A DNA stretch of 10,354 bases from Oligoflexaceae bacterium (lineage in GTDB: Bacteria; Bdellovibrionota_B; Oligoflexia; Oligoflexales; Oligoflexaceae). The stretch covers positions 1 through 10,354 of the forward strand of contig CANJJY010000135.1 in NCBI GenBank assembly GCA_947474445.1, given 5' to 3'. Each line of letters opens with the position of its first letter. The stretch's first letter is position 1. Below are positions 1 to 7,450 of the stretch, in pieces. The notes under the pieces were generated by a model. It made no database searches. It was given only the letters and a program-made list of their open reading frames with translations, and was not told where the DNA came from. The translations under genes and the position numbers were made by a program.

Positions 1-168
1 AAAGGGTATGCCGAGCTCGATGATATCGACGCCACCGTGGATCAAAGCGGCAGCGAGGGCAGGCAGCTCGTCGAGGTGAGGATCGCCGGCAGTCAGGTAG
101 GCGACGAAGGCCTTGCGACCTTCCTTCTTTCGTTCGGCGAGACGTTTCTTCAAGCGATTGCTGCTCAT
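1..168 (-). CDS. trpA: Tryptophan synthase alpha subunit, N-terminal 56 residues (cut by window edge)
   Basis: The alpha subunit cleaves indole-3-glycerol phosphate to indole and glyceraldehyde-3-phosphate, then passes indole through a tunnel to TrpB in the cytoplasmic alpha2-beta2 complex. The visible start encodes MSSNRLKKRLAERKKEG, then the family motif FVAYLTAGDP (residues 21-30) and IIELGIPF (49-56). Glu51 in that last motif corresponds to the catalytic Glu49 of the E. coli enzyme; the second acidic catalytic residue lies beyond the edge. The ATG overlaps the trpB stop as ATGA, and an AAGGAG ribosome site sits 7 nt upstream, which fixes the start. It is the last trp gene seen, in the usual place after trpB. 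The reading frame is open to base 1, so about four fifths of the gene is missing only because the window ends. Confidence 0.95.
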   Translation of the reverse strand, partial: MSSNRLKKRLAERKKEGRKAFVAYLTAGDPHLDELPALAAALIHGGVDIIELGIPF

Positions 169-1340
169 GCCGTCACTCCTTCTAGATCCTTGTCACCGCG
201 ACCTGATAGATTGACTAAGAGAACTTTATCCCGCCCCAGCTCGGCAGCACGTTTGGTCGCATAGGCGAGGGCATGCGAACTTTCCAGAGCCGGTATGATG
301 CCTTCCAGCCGTGAGAGCTGACGAAAGGCCTGCAAAGCTTCTTCATCGGTCGCATAGGTATACTGAGCGCGGCCGCTCTCTTGGAGAAAGGCGTGCTCAG
401 GTCCCACGGCAGGATAATCGAGACCGGCCGAAACCGAATGCGTTTCATCGACCTGACCATGGGCATCTTGCAGAAGATAAGTCAGAGCTCCGTGCAAAAC
501 ACCGAGAGAGCCACCGGCAAAGCGAGCCGCATGTTTTCCAGCCGTGATGCCGTAACCGCCGGCTTCGACACCTGTCATCTTTACGGCTTCATCAGCGAGA
601 AAAGCATAGAAGAGGCCGATCGCATTGCTGCCCCCACCGACACAGGCGATCAATTCATCGGGTAGCTTTTGCTCGGCAGCTAGAATTTGCACGCGCGCTT
701 CGTCGCCGATCACGCGATGAAAATCTCTCACCATCATCGGGTAGGGATGCGGACCGAGAGCTGAACCGAGTGAATAAAAAGTGTTTCTGACGTTGGTGAC
801 CCAGTCGCGCATGGCTTCGTTGACGGCATCTTTGAGGGTCTTAGAACCACTCTCTACCGCTTCGACGCGCGCGCCTAACAGCTTCATGCGTTTGACGTTG
901 GGCGCTTGTCGCGCCATGTCCACGCTCCCCATATAAACCACGCATTCCAAACCGAACAGCGCGGCAGCCGTGGCGGTCGCCACTCCATGCTGCCCAGCTC
1001 CGGTTTCGGCCACGATGCGGGTCTTACCCATTCGTTTCGCGAGCAGCACCTGACCCATCGCATTGTTGATCTTGTGCGCTCCCGTATGCGTAAGATCTTC
1101 GCGTTTGAGATAGATACGGGCGCCTCCGCAGTGTTCGCTCAGCCGCGAGGCGAATGTCAGAGGCGTCGGGCGTCCGACGTAAGTCTTAAGTAGATGCGTG
1201 AGCTCGGCTTGAAACTGAGGATCTTTAGACCACTTGAGATAGGCTTCTTCGAGTTCCACGACCGGCTTATAAAGAGTCTCCGGCACAAAGCGACCACCGA
1301 AACGCCCGTAGTATCCCCGCTGATCAGGTACGGTCCCCAT
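165..1340 (-). CDS. trpB: Tryptophan synthase beta subunit
   Basis: This PLP enzyme condenses indole with L-serine to give L-tryptophan, the final pathway step. At 391 residues it has the normal family length and aligns end to end with the classic TrpB1 type that pairs with TrpA. Visible motifs are GRFGGRFVPETL (12-23), the PLP lysine Lys90 in HTGAHKINNA, the catalytic glutamate Glu112 in AETGAGQHG, the glycine-rich phosphate-binding GGGSNA loop (235-240), ESSHA (353-357) and SGRGDKD (379-385). The ATG is preceded by AGGAG at a 6-nt spacing. The start lies 17 bp inside trpF and the stop overlaps the trpA ATG, which fits coupled translation of subunits needed in equal amounts. No key residue is missing. 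Confidence 0.98.
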   Translation of the reverse strand: MGTVPDQRGYYGRFGGRFVPETLYKPVVELEEAYLKWSKDPQFQAELTHLLKTYVGRPTPLTFASRLSEHCGGARIYLKREDLTHTGAHKINNAMGQVLLAKRMGKTRIVAETGAGQHGVATATAAALFGLECVVYMGSVDMARQAPNVKRMKLLGARVEAVESGSKTLKDAVNEAMRDWVTNVRNTFYSLGSALGPHPYPMMVRDFHRVIGDEARVQILAAEQKLPDELIACVGGGSNAIGLFYAFLADEAVKMTGVEAGGYGITAGKHAARFAGGSLGVLHGALTYLLQDAHGQVDETHSVSAGLDYPAVGPEHAFLQESGRAQYTYATDEEALQAFRQLSRLEGIIPALESSHALAYATKRAAELGRDKVLLVNLSGRGDKDLEGVTA

Positions 1341-1995
1341 GAGCTTCTCCTAGCTTTTTGAAGAGTTGTTGTAGCTTTTCAGGGTCTTTGATACCCGGCG
1401 CGCTTTCGACTCCCGACGAGAGATCGAGGGCAAAGGGATTCAGGCGTTGCACCGCTGCCAGTGCATTGTCTGGTTTGAGACCACCCGAGACGATGAGGGG
1501 GGTCCGGCTGTGAATCTGAGCTAAGAGATCCCAGTCGCTCTGTTGACCCGTGCCGCCATAGGCCCCGGCGACGGCCGCATCGAAGAGAAAGGCATCCGCC
1601 GCGCCTTCGTATTTAGCGATCATGGCAATATCAGCTTTATCGCGCAGGCGAAAGGCCTTGAAGATCCGCACGTCCTTCAACTGTTCGAGCAGTTCGGCTG
1701 GCTCGTCGCCATGCAGCTGCACCGTATCGATGCCGCTGAGTCTGATCGTTTCGCGAATAGCTTTTTCATCAGCATCGACAAACACGCCCACAGCGTGAGA
1801 GGGTTTCAAGCCTCGACGCTGGAGATCGGCGAGAAGGAGCTTCACTTTTTCCGGTGCTATGTACCGCGGACTCTTCTCGTAGAAAATAAAACCCAGCGCC
1901 CAGGCTCCCAGCTGGAGAGCGAGAATGGCATCTTCCGCCCGGGTAATGCCGCAAATTTTTACTTTAACTGCTTCTACTGCTTTAACCTGCACCAT
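1324..1995 (-). CDS. trpF: Phosphoribosylanthranilate isomerase
   Basis: It converts N-(5-phosphoribosyl)anthranilate to 1-(o-carboxyphenylamino)-1-deoxyribulose-5-phosphate by an Amadori rearrangement, between the TrpD and TrpC steps. It is a single-domain TIM barrel of 223 residues. VKICGIT (12-18) carries the catalytic cysteine (Cys15); FLFDA (136-140) carries the catalytic aspartate (Asp139). Phosphate-binding segments are GGTGQ (147-151), IVSGGL (168-173) and DLSSGVESAPGIKD (191-204). The N-terminus has about ten extra residues before the first barrel strand. I kept this ATG because AGAGG lies upstream at a suitable distance and a 14-bp overlap with the end of trpC is typical of this operon. 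It is separate from trpC, unlike the fused enterobacterial protein. Confidence 0.96.
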   Translation of the reverse strand: MVQVKAVEAVKVKICGITRAEDAILALQLGAWALGFIFYEKSPRYIAPEKVKLLLADLQRRGLKPSHAVGVFVDADEKAIRETIRLSGIDTVQLHGDEPAELLEQLKDVRIFKAFRLRDKADIAMIAKYEGAADAFLFDAAVAGAYGGTGQQSDWDLLAQIHSRTPLIVSGGLKPDNALAAVQRLNPFALDLSSGVESAPGIKDPEKLQQLFKKLGEAHGDRT

Positions 1996-2797
1996 CGAGT
2001 AACCTCTTCAAAGCCAAACCAGGTTGGCCGGTACGCATCAAACTTGTGCCTATAAGAAAACCATGACAACCAGCCCGCCGCATTTCAACGATCTGGGCTG
2101 CTTCCTCGATTCCGCTTTCGCAAATCATCAGCGCGCCTTTGGGCCGCTGGGTGAGAAGCTCGCGCGAAACATCGAGTGAAATGGTCAAATTTTTGAGATT
2201 GCGATTGTTGATCCCGATCAGCCGGGCCCCGATCCGCTCAGCTATAGCGAGTTCTTCGGCATTGTGAACCTCGACAAGAGCGCTCAAACCCAGAGCTTCG
2301 GCTGCCACGAGGATCTTCTGCGACTCGGTCTCGCCGAGCAAGGCGACGATGATCAAGATCGCATCAGCGCCTGCTAGCACAGCCTGATACAACTGATAGA
2401 CGTCGACAACAAAATCTTTTTGCAAAAGGTAAGCATCGGGATGAGCGACGCGAATCTTTTTCAAATATTCGATATCACCCTTGAAATAGAGGGGTTCTGT
2501 GAGAACTGACAGCGCCGCAGCTCCATGGCTGAGATACTGAGCGGCAACATCCAAGGGTTTGAGCTGTGGCGCAATATCGCCTCGTGATGGGCTGGCGAAT
2601 TTCACTTCAGCAATCACGTTGACGCCATCCCGACGAAAGAGGTCGAGAAAAGGATGAGGCTTTCTTTGATCGGCATCCCAAGCGTCCATGAGACTTTCGA
2701 GCGGCACGACGCGCCTATCAGCTTCGACGCGCTGCCGGGCGGTACTGCCGATTTTATGTAAAACACTGTCGGGAGACGGAGGCGACTTGTGGCTCAT
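1982..2797 (-). CDS. trpC: Indole-3-glycerol phosphate synthase
   Basis: It closes the indole ring: CdRP is decarboxylated and cyclised to indole-3-glycerol phosphate, the substrate of TrpA. The 271-residue TIM barrel has VIAEVKFASPSRG (61-73) with the substrate-binding Glu64 and the catalytic Lys66. The second lysine, Lys127, is in LLQKDF; Glu177 is in LVEVH; INNRNL (196-201) and ESGI (227-230) complete the active site, and FLIGTSLM (247-254) the phosphate site. Its ATG overlaps the trpD stop by 4 bp (ATGA), with GAGG just upstream. It is monofunctional, because the isomerase is encoded separately by the next gene. Confidence 0.97.
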   Translation of the reverse strand: MSHKSPPSPDSVLHKIGSTARQRVEADRRVVPLESLMDAWDADQRKPHPFLDLFRRDGVNVIAEVKFASPSRGDIAPQLKPLDVAAQYLSHGAAALSVLTEPLYFKGDIEYLKKIRVAHPDAYLLQKDFVVDVYQLYQAVLAGADAILIIVALLGETESQKILVAAEALGLSALVEVHNAEELAIAERIGARLIGINNRNLKNLTISLDVSRELLTQRPKGALMICESGIEEAAQIVEMRRAGCHGFLIGTSLMRTGQPGLALKRLLDGAG

Positions 2798-3795
2798 GTG
2801 AATATCCTCAATTCTTCGATCAGACGGCGCGCTTTGCCGCTATCGATGGCTTCACAGGCCATCGCGGCCCCCGCGCGCCAATCGGCAGCGCGACCTGCGA
2901 CGACGAAGGCGGCCGCTGCGTTCATGACGACGATGTCGCGTCGCGGGCCTTTTTCCCCATTGAGGATCGCGAGCGTGATGCGAGCATTGGCTTTCTTATC
3001 GCCGCCCACCAGACTCGCGAGCGGCGCAAGCGACAGACCAAAATCTTCCGGCTTGAGCGAGAGATGGATCAGTTTGCCCCCGCGCAGATGAATCGCTCGC
3101 GTCGGGGCGCTGAGCGACAGTTCATCGAGCCCGTCGGTGCCCCAAACGACCAAAGCTTCTTCCGTGCCTAAAGCAAGCAGTGCTTCGGCGACGGGCAGCA
3201 ACCATTTTTCGGCAAACACGCCGATCACCTGGCGTTTGACGCCGCTGGGATTGGCGAGAGGACCGAGGAGATTGAAAATAGTTCGCACGCCCAGTGCGCG
3301 ACGCACGGGTGCTACATGTTTCATCGCTGGGTGAAAGGATGGGGCAAAGAGAAAGGTGAACCCATGTTGATCGAGGCTCGCCGCCGCCCGCTCGGCGCTG
3401 AGATCGATGCGCAGCCCGAGTTCTTCGAGGACGTCGGCACTGCCTGATTGGCTAGAAACCGCCCGATTCCCGTGCTTCACTACAGCGAGTCCACCGGCCG
3501 CGAGAATCAGCGCATTGGTCGTGGAGATGTTAAAGGTTTCGGCACCATCTCCTCCCGTTCCGCAGACGTCGATGAGATCATGTCGGTCTGTTTTGAATGG
3601 CAGAGCGTGCCGCCTCAGACTCAAAGCTCCGCCGACAATCTCCGCGACTGATTCGCCGCGCGCTGCTAAGGCCCCGAGAAATCCAGCGATGGCTTCCGCC
3701 CCTGCTGCGCCACGCATCATCAGATTGAAGGCTTCTTCCGCTTCAGCCTGCGTGAGCATGTTACCACTGAAGAGTTTTTGCAGGTATTCTTTCAT
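2794..3795 (-). CDS. trpD: Anthranilate phosphoribosyltransferase
   Basis: It transfers the phosphoribosyl group from PRPP to anthranilate, the second committed step. It has 333 residues, the normal length of the stand-alone enzyme, with a helical N-terminal part and then the glycosyltransferase family 3 fold. PRPP-binding elements are VCGTGGDG (77-84), NIST (89-92) and KHGNRAVSSQSGSAD (107-121). HPAMKHVAPVRRALG (155-169) and RTIFNLLGPLANP (171-183) match the anthranilate-binding region, and DGLDE (221-225) supplies acidic metal-binding residues. The ATG overlaps the trpG stop (ATGA). The glutaminase is not fused to it, unlike the E. coli TrpGD protein. Confidence 0.97.
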   Translation of the reverse strand: MKEYLQKLFSGNMLTQAEAEEAFNLMMRGAAGAEAIAGFLGALAARGESVAEIVGGALSLRRHALPFKTDRHDLIDVCGTGGDGAETFNISTTNALILAAGGLAVVKHGNRAVSSQSGSADVLEELGLRIDLSAERAAASLDQHGFTFLFAPSFHPAMKHVAPVRRALGVRTIFNLLGPLANPSGVKRQVIGVFAEKWLLPVAEALLALGTEEALVVWGTDGLDELSLSAPTRAIHLRGGKLIHLSLKPEDFGLSLAPLASLVGGDKKANARITLAILNGEKGPRRDIVVMNAAAAFVVAGRAADWRAGAAMACEAIDSGKARRLIEELRIFT

Positions 3796-4382
3796 CCCCG
3801 CCCTCGCTTTTTCTTTTGCGCCTGATCGAGGAAGTTTTGGAGCATCTGCAGGCCATGTTCGGTGGTATAGGATTCGGGGTGAAACTGAACGCCTTCCACC
3901 AAATACTTTTTATGCTTGAGGCCCATGATCAATCCATCGGCCGTCATCGCCGTCACTTCCAAACAGGAAGGGAGAGTCGAGCGATCGACGATCAGAGAGT
4001 GATAGCGGGTTACCGTCAAGGGACTCGGCAGGTTCTTGAATACGCCGCGACCTTTGTGTTTGATGACCGAAGTCTTGCCGTGCATGAGTTTGCCAGCCCG
4101 CACCACGTCGCCGCCAAAGGCCTGACCGATCGACTGATGACCGAGACATACGCCAAAGATAGGAATCTTCCCCGCATAGGTGGTGATGGTTTCGAGCGTG
4201 ATGCCAGCTTCATCGGGATTGCCGGGACCAGGAGAGATCACGATCGCTTCGGGTTTGAGTTTTGCAATGTCGGCTACGGCGATCGCATCGTTGCGCACGA
4301 CTTTCACCTTGGCGCCCAACTGTCCCAGATACTGATAGATGTTGTAGGTGAAGGAATCATAGTTGTCGATCAAGAGGATCAT
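3792..4382 (-). CDS. trpG: Anthranilate synthase glutamine amidotransferase component
   Basis: This class I glutaminase hydrolyses glutamine and delivers ammonia to TrpE for anthranilate synthesis. It has 196 residues, the normal single-domain length. The start MILLIDNYDSFTYN is diagnostic of the TrpG/PabA family. The oxyanion segment is ISPGPGNP (49-56). The nucleophile is Cys79 in GVCLGHQ, and the triad is completed by His168 and Glu170 in VQFHPES. It could in principle also serve PabB for folate, as in some bacteria with one glutaminase, but its place between trpE and trpD makes tryptophan the main role. It overlaps both neighbours by 4 bp. The C-terminus ends in a short basic tail (KKKRGRG). 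Confidence 0.96.
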   Translation of the reverse strand: MILLIDNYDSFTYNIYQYLGQLGAKVKVVRNDAIAVADIAKLKPEAIVISPGPGNPDEAGITLETITTYAGKIPIFGVCLGHQSIGQAFGGDVVRAGKLMHGKTSVIKHKGRGVFKNLPSPLTVTRYHSLIVDRSTLPSCLEVTAMTADGLIMGLKHKKYLVEGVQFHPESYTTEHGLQMLQNFLDQAQKKKRGRG

Positions 4383-5905
4383 CGCGACCCTCCCGTCAAT
4401 TGCTGCGCGGCGGCCACGGCTGTGCGCACGGCCTTGGCCTTATTCAAAACCTCTTCGTATTCTTTCTGTGGATTTGAATCGGCCACAATTCCGGCCCCTG
4501 CTTGACCGTAGCCGATGCCGTCCCGGAGAAATAGACTGCGGATGGTGATACAGGTATTGAGATCACCCGCAAAATCTTTGCAGACGATCGCTCCACCGTA
4601 GGGTCCTCGTCTTTGGCCTTCGAGACGCGAAATAATTTCCATGGCGCGAATTTTGGGAGCCCCCGACAGAGTTCCCGCTGGAAAACAGGCCCCGAAGGCA
4701 TCCCAAGGGCTCAGATCGTTGCGCAGCTGTCCCGCCACCCGACTGACGATATGCATGACGTGCGAATAGCGCTCGACGTGCATAAAGCTTGTCACCTCGA
4801 CAGAGCCTGGTTTGGAAACGCGTCCAATATCGTTGCGCCCGAGGTCGACCAGCATCAGATGCTCGGCCTTTTCCTTGACGCTCGCCATCAGCTCGCGCTC
4901 GAGCTTTTTATCCTCCGCTGCATCGCGGCCGCGGGGACGAGTCCCGGCGATCGGACAGGTTTCAACCTGTCTATCCTGCGAGCGGACCAGCATCTCGGGT
5001 GAGGCCCCGAGCAGATATTCATCGCCGAAGCTGAGATGGTAAAGATAGGGCGAAGGGTTGATCATGCGCAAGATACGATAGATCAGAAAGGAATCCGCTG
5101 AGACGGGAAAGCGGAATCGATCCGAGAGCACGCATTGAAAAATATCACCGCGTCTGATGTGTTCTTTGATCGTCTTCACACCCTGACAGTAGACGTCTTC
5201 TCCCAGCATCGCTTCAGCGGCGACGGGCTCTATGCTTTTGATGGCGTCAAAGGATAGGTCGAGTATCGCTTCTTCGTCCACGCTCCGCGCGAGACGCTGC
5301 TTGATGCCCATCAGGCGTTCGACGGCTGCATGATAGCCCCGCTCTCTCTGACTGGGGTCAGCGGGGATCAGCTGGACGATAAAGAGACGATGGCGCAGTC
5401 GATCAAAGGCCAATATGGTTTTGAAAAACATAAAGCTAATTTCATGAGGCGTGTAACTCGGACCCGCCAAAGGAATCTTTTCCAGATACCGAACGCAGTC
5501 GTAGGAAAAGTAGCCGATCGCACCGCCGACAAAGGGCGGGTGGCCAGGGAGCTTCGGGCAGCTGTATCGATCGAGGTATTGGCCGATTGCCGCGAAGCTC
5601 GTCTCTCCCGATTCGTGACTATCCTCTTCAAAGTGCCGAAAGCTCAGCTGCCCGTCGGTACTGATGAGAGAGGCAAAAGGATCAATGCCGAGATAGGAGT
5701 AGCGCCCAACCGCTTCACCACCATCGGCACTTTCGAGAAGAAACGTCTGCGAGGATCCAGTGGCGCGAAGACGCAGGTAAGCGTTGACCGGGGTGAGGGT
5801 ATCGGCCGGCAGCTCGATACTCACAGGGATCAGGGTATGCGGGCCTACATCCAAGCCCACGATGTCCTTTAGCTTGGGGTACGTTTGCACAGTTTCTCCA
5901 GCCAT
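4379..5905 (-). CDS. trpE: Anthranilate synthase component I
   Basis: It makes anthranilate from chorismate using ammonia from TrpG; it is the first and feedback-controlled step. From the chosen ATG the protein is 508 residues. Numbering here is from an upstream TTG at 5932, which would add nine residues. The tryptophan-binding LLES lies at 65-68, so allosteric inhibition by tryptophan is likely retained. The chorismate-binding domain shows PIAGTRPRG (327-335), VDLGRNDIGR (362-371), FPAGTLSGAPK (417-427) and GQAGAGIVADS (476-486). I prefer the ATG at 5905 because the codon is stronger and family homology starts only about 20 residues later. Neither start has a good ribosome site at normal spacing, so the start is uncertain. 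PabB is the alternative, but the operon context and LLES favour TrpE. Confidence 0.95.
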   Translation of the reverse strand: MAGETVQTYPKLKDIVGLDVGPHTLIPVSIELPADTLTPVNAYLRLRATGSSQTFLLESADGGEAVGRYSYLGIDPFASLISTDGQLSFRHFEEDSHESGETSFAAIGQYLDRYSCPKLPGHPPFVGGAIGYFSYDCVRYLEKIPLAGPSYTPHEISFMFFKTILAFDRLRHRLFIVQLIPADPSQRERGYHAAVERLMGIKQRLARSVDEEAILDLSFDAIKSIEPVAAEAMLGEDVYCQGVKTIKEHIRRGDIFQCVLSDRFRFPVSADSFLIYRILRMINPSPYLYHLSFGDEYLLGASPEMLVRSQDRQVETCPIAGTRPRGRDAAEDKKLERELMASVKEKAEHLMLVDLGRNDIGRVSKPGSVEVTSFMHVERYSHVMHIVSRVAGQLRNDLSPWDAFGACFPAGTLSGAPKIRAMEIISRLEGQRRGPYGGAIVCKDFAGDLNTCITIRSLFLRDGIGYGQAGAGIVADSNPQKEYEEVLNKAKAVRTAVAAAQQLTGGSR

Positions 5906-5979
5906 ATGGGTCCAATATGCGAGTTTCCTCAATAAAGAGACGCCTTTGGAGGCAAGTCAGAGTGTCTAAGACTGGCGCT

Positions 5980-6008
5980 ATCATAGGGAAAAACGAGGCA
6001 TTTTGCTA
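5980..6008 (-). promoter_or_regulatory. Candidate promoter of the trp operon (proximal)
   Basis: On the minus strand TAGCAA (6008-6003) and TATGAT (5985-5980) are 17 bp apart. The -10 box matches five of six sigma-70 consensus positions, the -35 only three. Transcription would start near 5973, giving a leader of about 70 nt before the trpE ATG. This is a by-eye match only. Confidence 0.3.
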
Positions 6009-6150
6009 CCATCTTCGCGACTTGCACGGGGAAAGCCTCTTTACCCTGGCTAGGAAACCTTGCTCACGCTGAATATTGCAGGCTGTGAGGTGGTGGGCGG
6101 CGAGAAACATCGCTTGTGTCTCGGGGTTCATTTGCGTTGAGGGTCGCCGA

Positions 6151-6179
6151 TGGATAGGGGCATCAATGGGATGTGACAA
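6151..6179 (-). promoter_or_regulatory. Candidate promoter of the trp operon (distal)
   Basis: On the minus strand TTGTCA (6179-6174) and TATCCA (6156-6151) are separated by 17 bp. The -35 is good and the -10 weak. If used, it would give a leader of roughly 240 nt before trpE, which would include the complementary GAGGC/GCCTC segments at 6035-6039, 5995-5999 and 5949-5953. Confidence 0.22.
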
Positions 6180-6331
6180 GCGTGAAAAAACGAATCGAAG
6201 GTTCAATCAACCGAAAGCAATGCTACGAAAGAATGATCCGATCTGCACGGTAATCCTTCCTTTTCATCCAGGTTTGCTCGGCGCCTTTTAGCAGGCTCTC
6301 CTTACACCTCTTATCCCGTAATAGTTCTGCG

Positions 6332-6364
6332 ATTTGAATCAGCGTAGTCCACTCATGTTCAAAT
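6332..6364. repeat. Inverted repeat ATTTGAA-19-TTCAAAT between divergent genes
   Basis: ATTTGAA (6332-6338) and TTCAAAT (6358-6364) are perfect 7-bp inverted arms around a 19-bp spacer. They lie just upstream of the candidate promoter of the ferritin-like gene, a place where a dimeric regulator could bind. Chance occurrence is possible. Confidence 0.3.
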
Positions 6365-6372
6365 TACTGCGG

Positions 6373-6403
6373 TTGCCTTGACTCTCCTGCTCAGCTGTAT
6401 AGT
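6373..6403 (+). promoter_or_regulatory. Candidate promoter of the ferritin-like gene
   Basis: A TATAGT -10-like box lies at 6398-6403. Two -35-like boxes precede it: TTGACT at 6378-6383 (14-bp spacing, short) and TTGCCT at 6373-6378 (19-bp spacing, long). Neither spacing is ideal, so the call is tentative. It lies about 60 bp before the start codon. Confidence 0.3.
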
Positions 6404-6461
6404 CACCTTCAAAGTCATTTTACTTTTTGATTTCTTCACGAGCTGAGGCAAGGAGCGCACG

Positions 6462-7232
6462 ATGTCCACGAAGAGCAAGTTAGCCGACACCTTTCAAGGT
6501 ATTTGTGATGCGGTGATGAACAACAAAGAATCCAAGGTCGAGACTATCTCGCGCCGCATCTGGCTGCAAAACTTCGCAGCTGTCTCAGCGACGGCCGGAG
6601 TCGTTTGGGCTTGCGGCAGCAATGATGACAAGGCCACTGCGGTCGCTGCCACTTACACGACGGAACAAAAAAGGTCAGATGCCGCGACGATGAACATTGC
6701 TTTGGGACTCGAGCATGAGGCGATCGCCCTCTACACGGCTGCGGCTGGTCTCGGTGTTTGGGGCACCGATGCGAGTGCCTTGGCACCGACGCTCAAGGAA
6801 GTCGCGCTCAAATTCGCCGAGCATCATGTCACCCACCGCAATACCTTGATTAGTGCGATAGAATCCATCAAAGCTGAGACGGCCGTCGAGCCGGTCGCTG
6901 CCGGTGCAGCCGCTGATTATTTGACTCCTTATCCAGGCATTGCAGGTTTGTCCGGTCCCAGTGGTCTCCTGCTGGTCTTGCAAGTCGCGGCTGAGAGAGA
7001 AATGAATGCGGCTAATGCTTATTATTCTGTGATTCCGAAAGTCTATAATTCGGAACTGATTCAAGCGTTGGGCGGTTTGTCCGCGGATGAGTCGGCCCAC
7101 TATGGTGTCCTCAACGCTGCGGCTCTCGTTCATGCGGCTCTTAGCGGTCAGACCAATTCGGAGCTGACGACGGCTAATCTTGTGTCAGGGGCTTTGCCTG
7201 CTTTTGCTTACCCGCGGGCTGTGCGTAGTTAG
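6462..7232 (+). CDS. Ferritin-like domain protein with Tat signal and lipobox-like cysteine
   Basis: The protein has 256 residues. The N-terminus has an unusually long polar stretch, then ETISRRIWLQNF (28-38) with twin arginines at 31-32, a short hydrophobic stretch and VWAC (48-51). This suggests export in folded form by the Tat system and possible lipid anchoring at Cys51. The mature part resembles the Ferritin_2 / desiccation-related family, a four-helix bundle. Candidate metal ligands are spread over four helices: Glu84 and Glu86 in GLEHEAIALY, Glu120, His121 and His122 in FAEHHVTHR, Glu178 and Glu180 in AAEREMNA, and Glu210 and His213 in ADESAHYG. AAGGAG 6 nt before the ATG supports the start. 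It is a single-gene unit, divergent from trp and closed by its own terminator. The actual function is unknown; iron or oxidative-stress handling is inference from the fold. Confidence 0.85.
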   Translation: MSTKSKLADTFQGICDAVMNNKESKVETISRRIWLQNFAAVSATAGVVWACGSNDDKATAVAATYTTEQKRSDAATMNIALGLEHEAIALYTAAAGLGVWGTDASALAPTLKEVALKFAEHHVTHRNTLISAIESIKAETAVEPVAAGAAADYLTPYPGIAGLSGPSGLLLVLQVAAEREMNAANAYYSVIPKVYNSELIQALGGLSADESAHYGVLNAAALVHAALSGQTNSELTTANLVSGALPAFAYPRAVRS

Positions 7233-7242
7233 TGATTGGGTT

Positions 7243-7274
7243 GGAGGAGGTGTTTTGCATCTCTTCCTTTTTTT
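7243..7274 (+). terminator. Strong Rho-independent terminator after the ferritin-like gene
   Basis: A 10-bp stem pairs 7243-7252 (GGAGGAGGTG) with 7258-7267 (CATCTCTTCC) with two G-U pairs and no mismatch. The loop is TTTTG, followed directly by seven T (7268-7274). It begins 10 nt after the stop codon and should separate this gene from the downstream block. Confidence 0.9.
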
Positions 7275-7305
7275 GCTTGGGTTCCTGCTTTTAGTTGAGC
7301 TTGCG

Positions 7306-7331
7306 GATCAAGGTGGTTACTTCGCTTGATC
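7306..7331. repeat. Inverted repeat GATCAAG-12-CTTGATC
   Basis: Perfect 7-bp arms at 7306-7312 and 7325-7331 surround a 12-nt spacer. No clean T-run follows on either strand, so it is not an obvious terminator. It could be a protein site, a weak hairpin or chance. Confidence 0.3.
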
Positions 7332-7450
7332 GATCTTTCCTCTCTATAGAAATCATCACATTTTTAATTACCAATGCAATCACGGGTAAGTCTAGGTGAC
7401 CTACTCGTGTTAACTTTGTTTCTCGATCATGATGCTTCGAAAAGTTTACG

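Noticed and set aside
3816..4505. 229-codon plus-strand frame opposite trpG and trpE
   Set aside because: It is the antisense shadow of trpG/trpE, whose motifs and catalytic residues are intact on the minus strand.
5330..5872. 180-codon plus-strand frame opposite trpE
   Set aside because: It is antisense to the N-terminal half of trpE, with no recognisable domain or start signal.
1..5932. Possibility that the overlapping trp genes reflect frameshifts or fusions
   Set aside because: Each gene has its own start, stop and full set of family motifs; the overlaps are ordinary coupling junctions.
6006..6206. Minus-strand 66-codon frame in the trpE leader region
   Set aside because: It starts with TTG and has no ribosome site. 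Only one Trp codon occurs, the last before the stop, and the residue composition does not look like a real protein.
6076..6291. Plus-strand frame starting at a TTG with two adjacent Trp codons, reminiscent of a trp leader peptide
   Set aside because: It is on the strand opposite to the trp operon and runs away from trpE, so it cannot attenuate it. It has no ribosome site or family resemblance; the paired TGG codons are the complement of two His codons.
6379..6405. Inverted TGACT/AGTCA arms over the candidate ferritin-gene promoter
   Set aside because: Arms of 5 bp with a 17-bp spacer are expected often by chance; not strong enough to call an operator.
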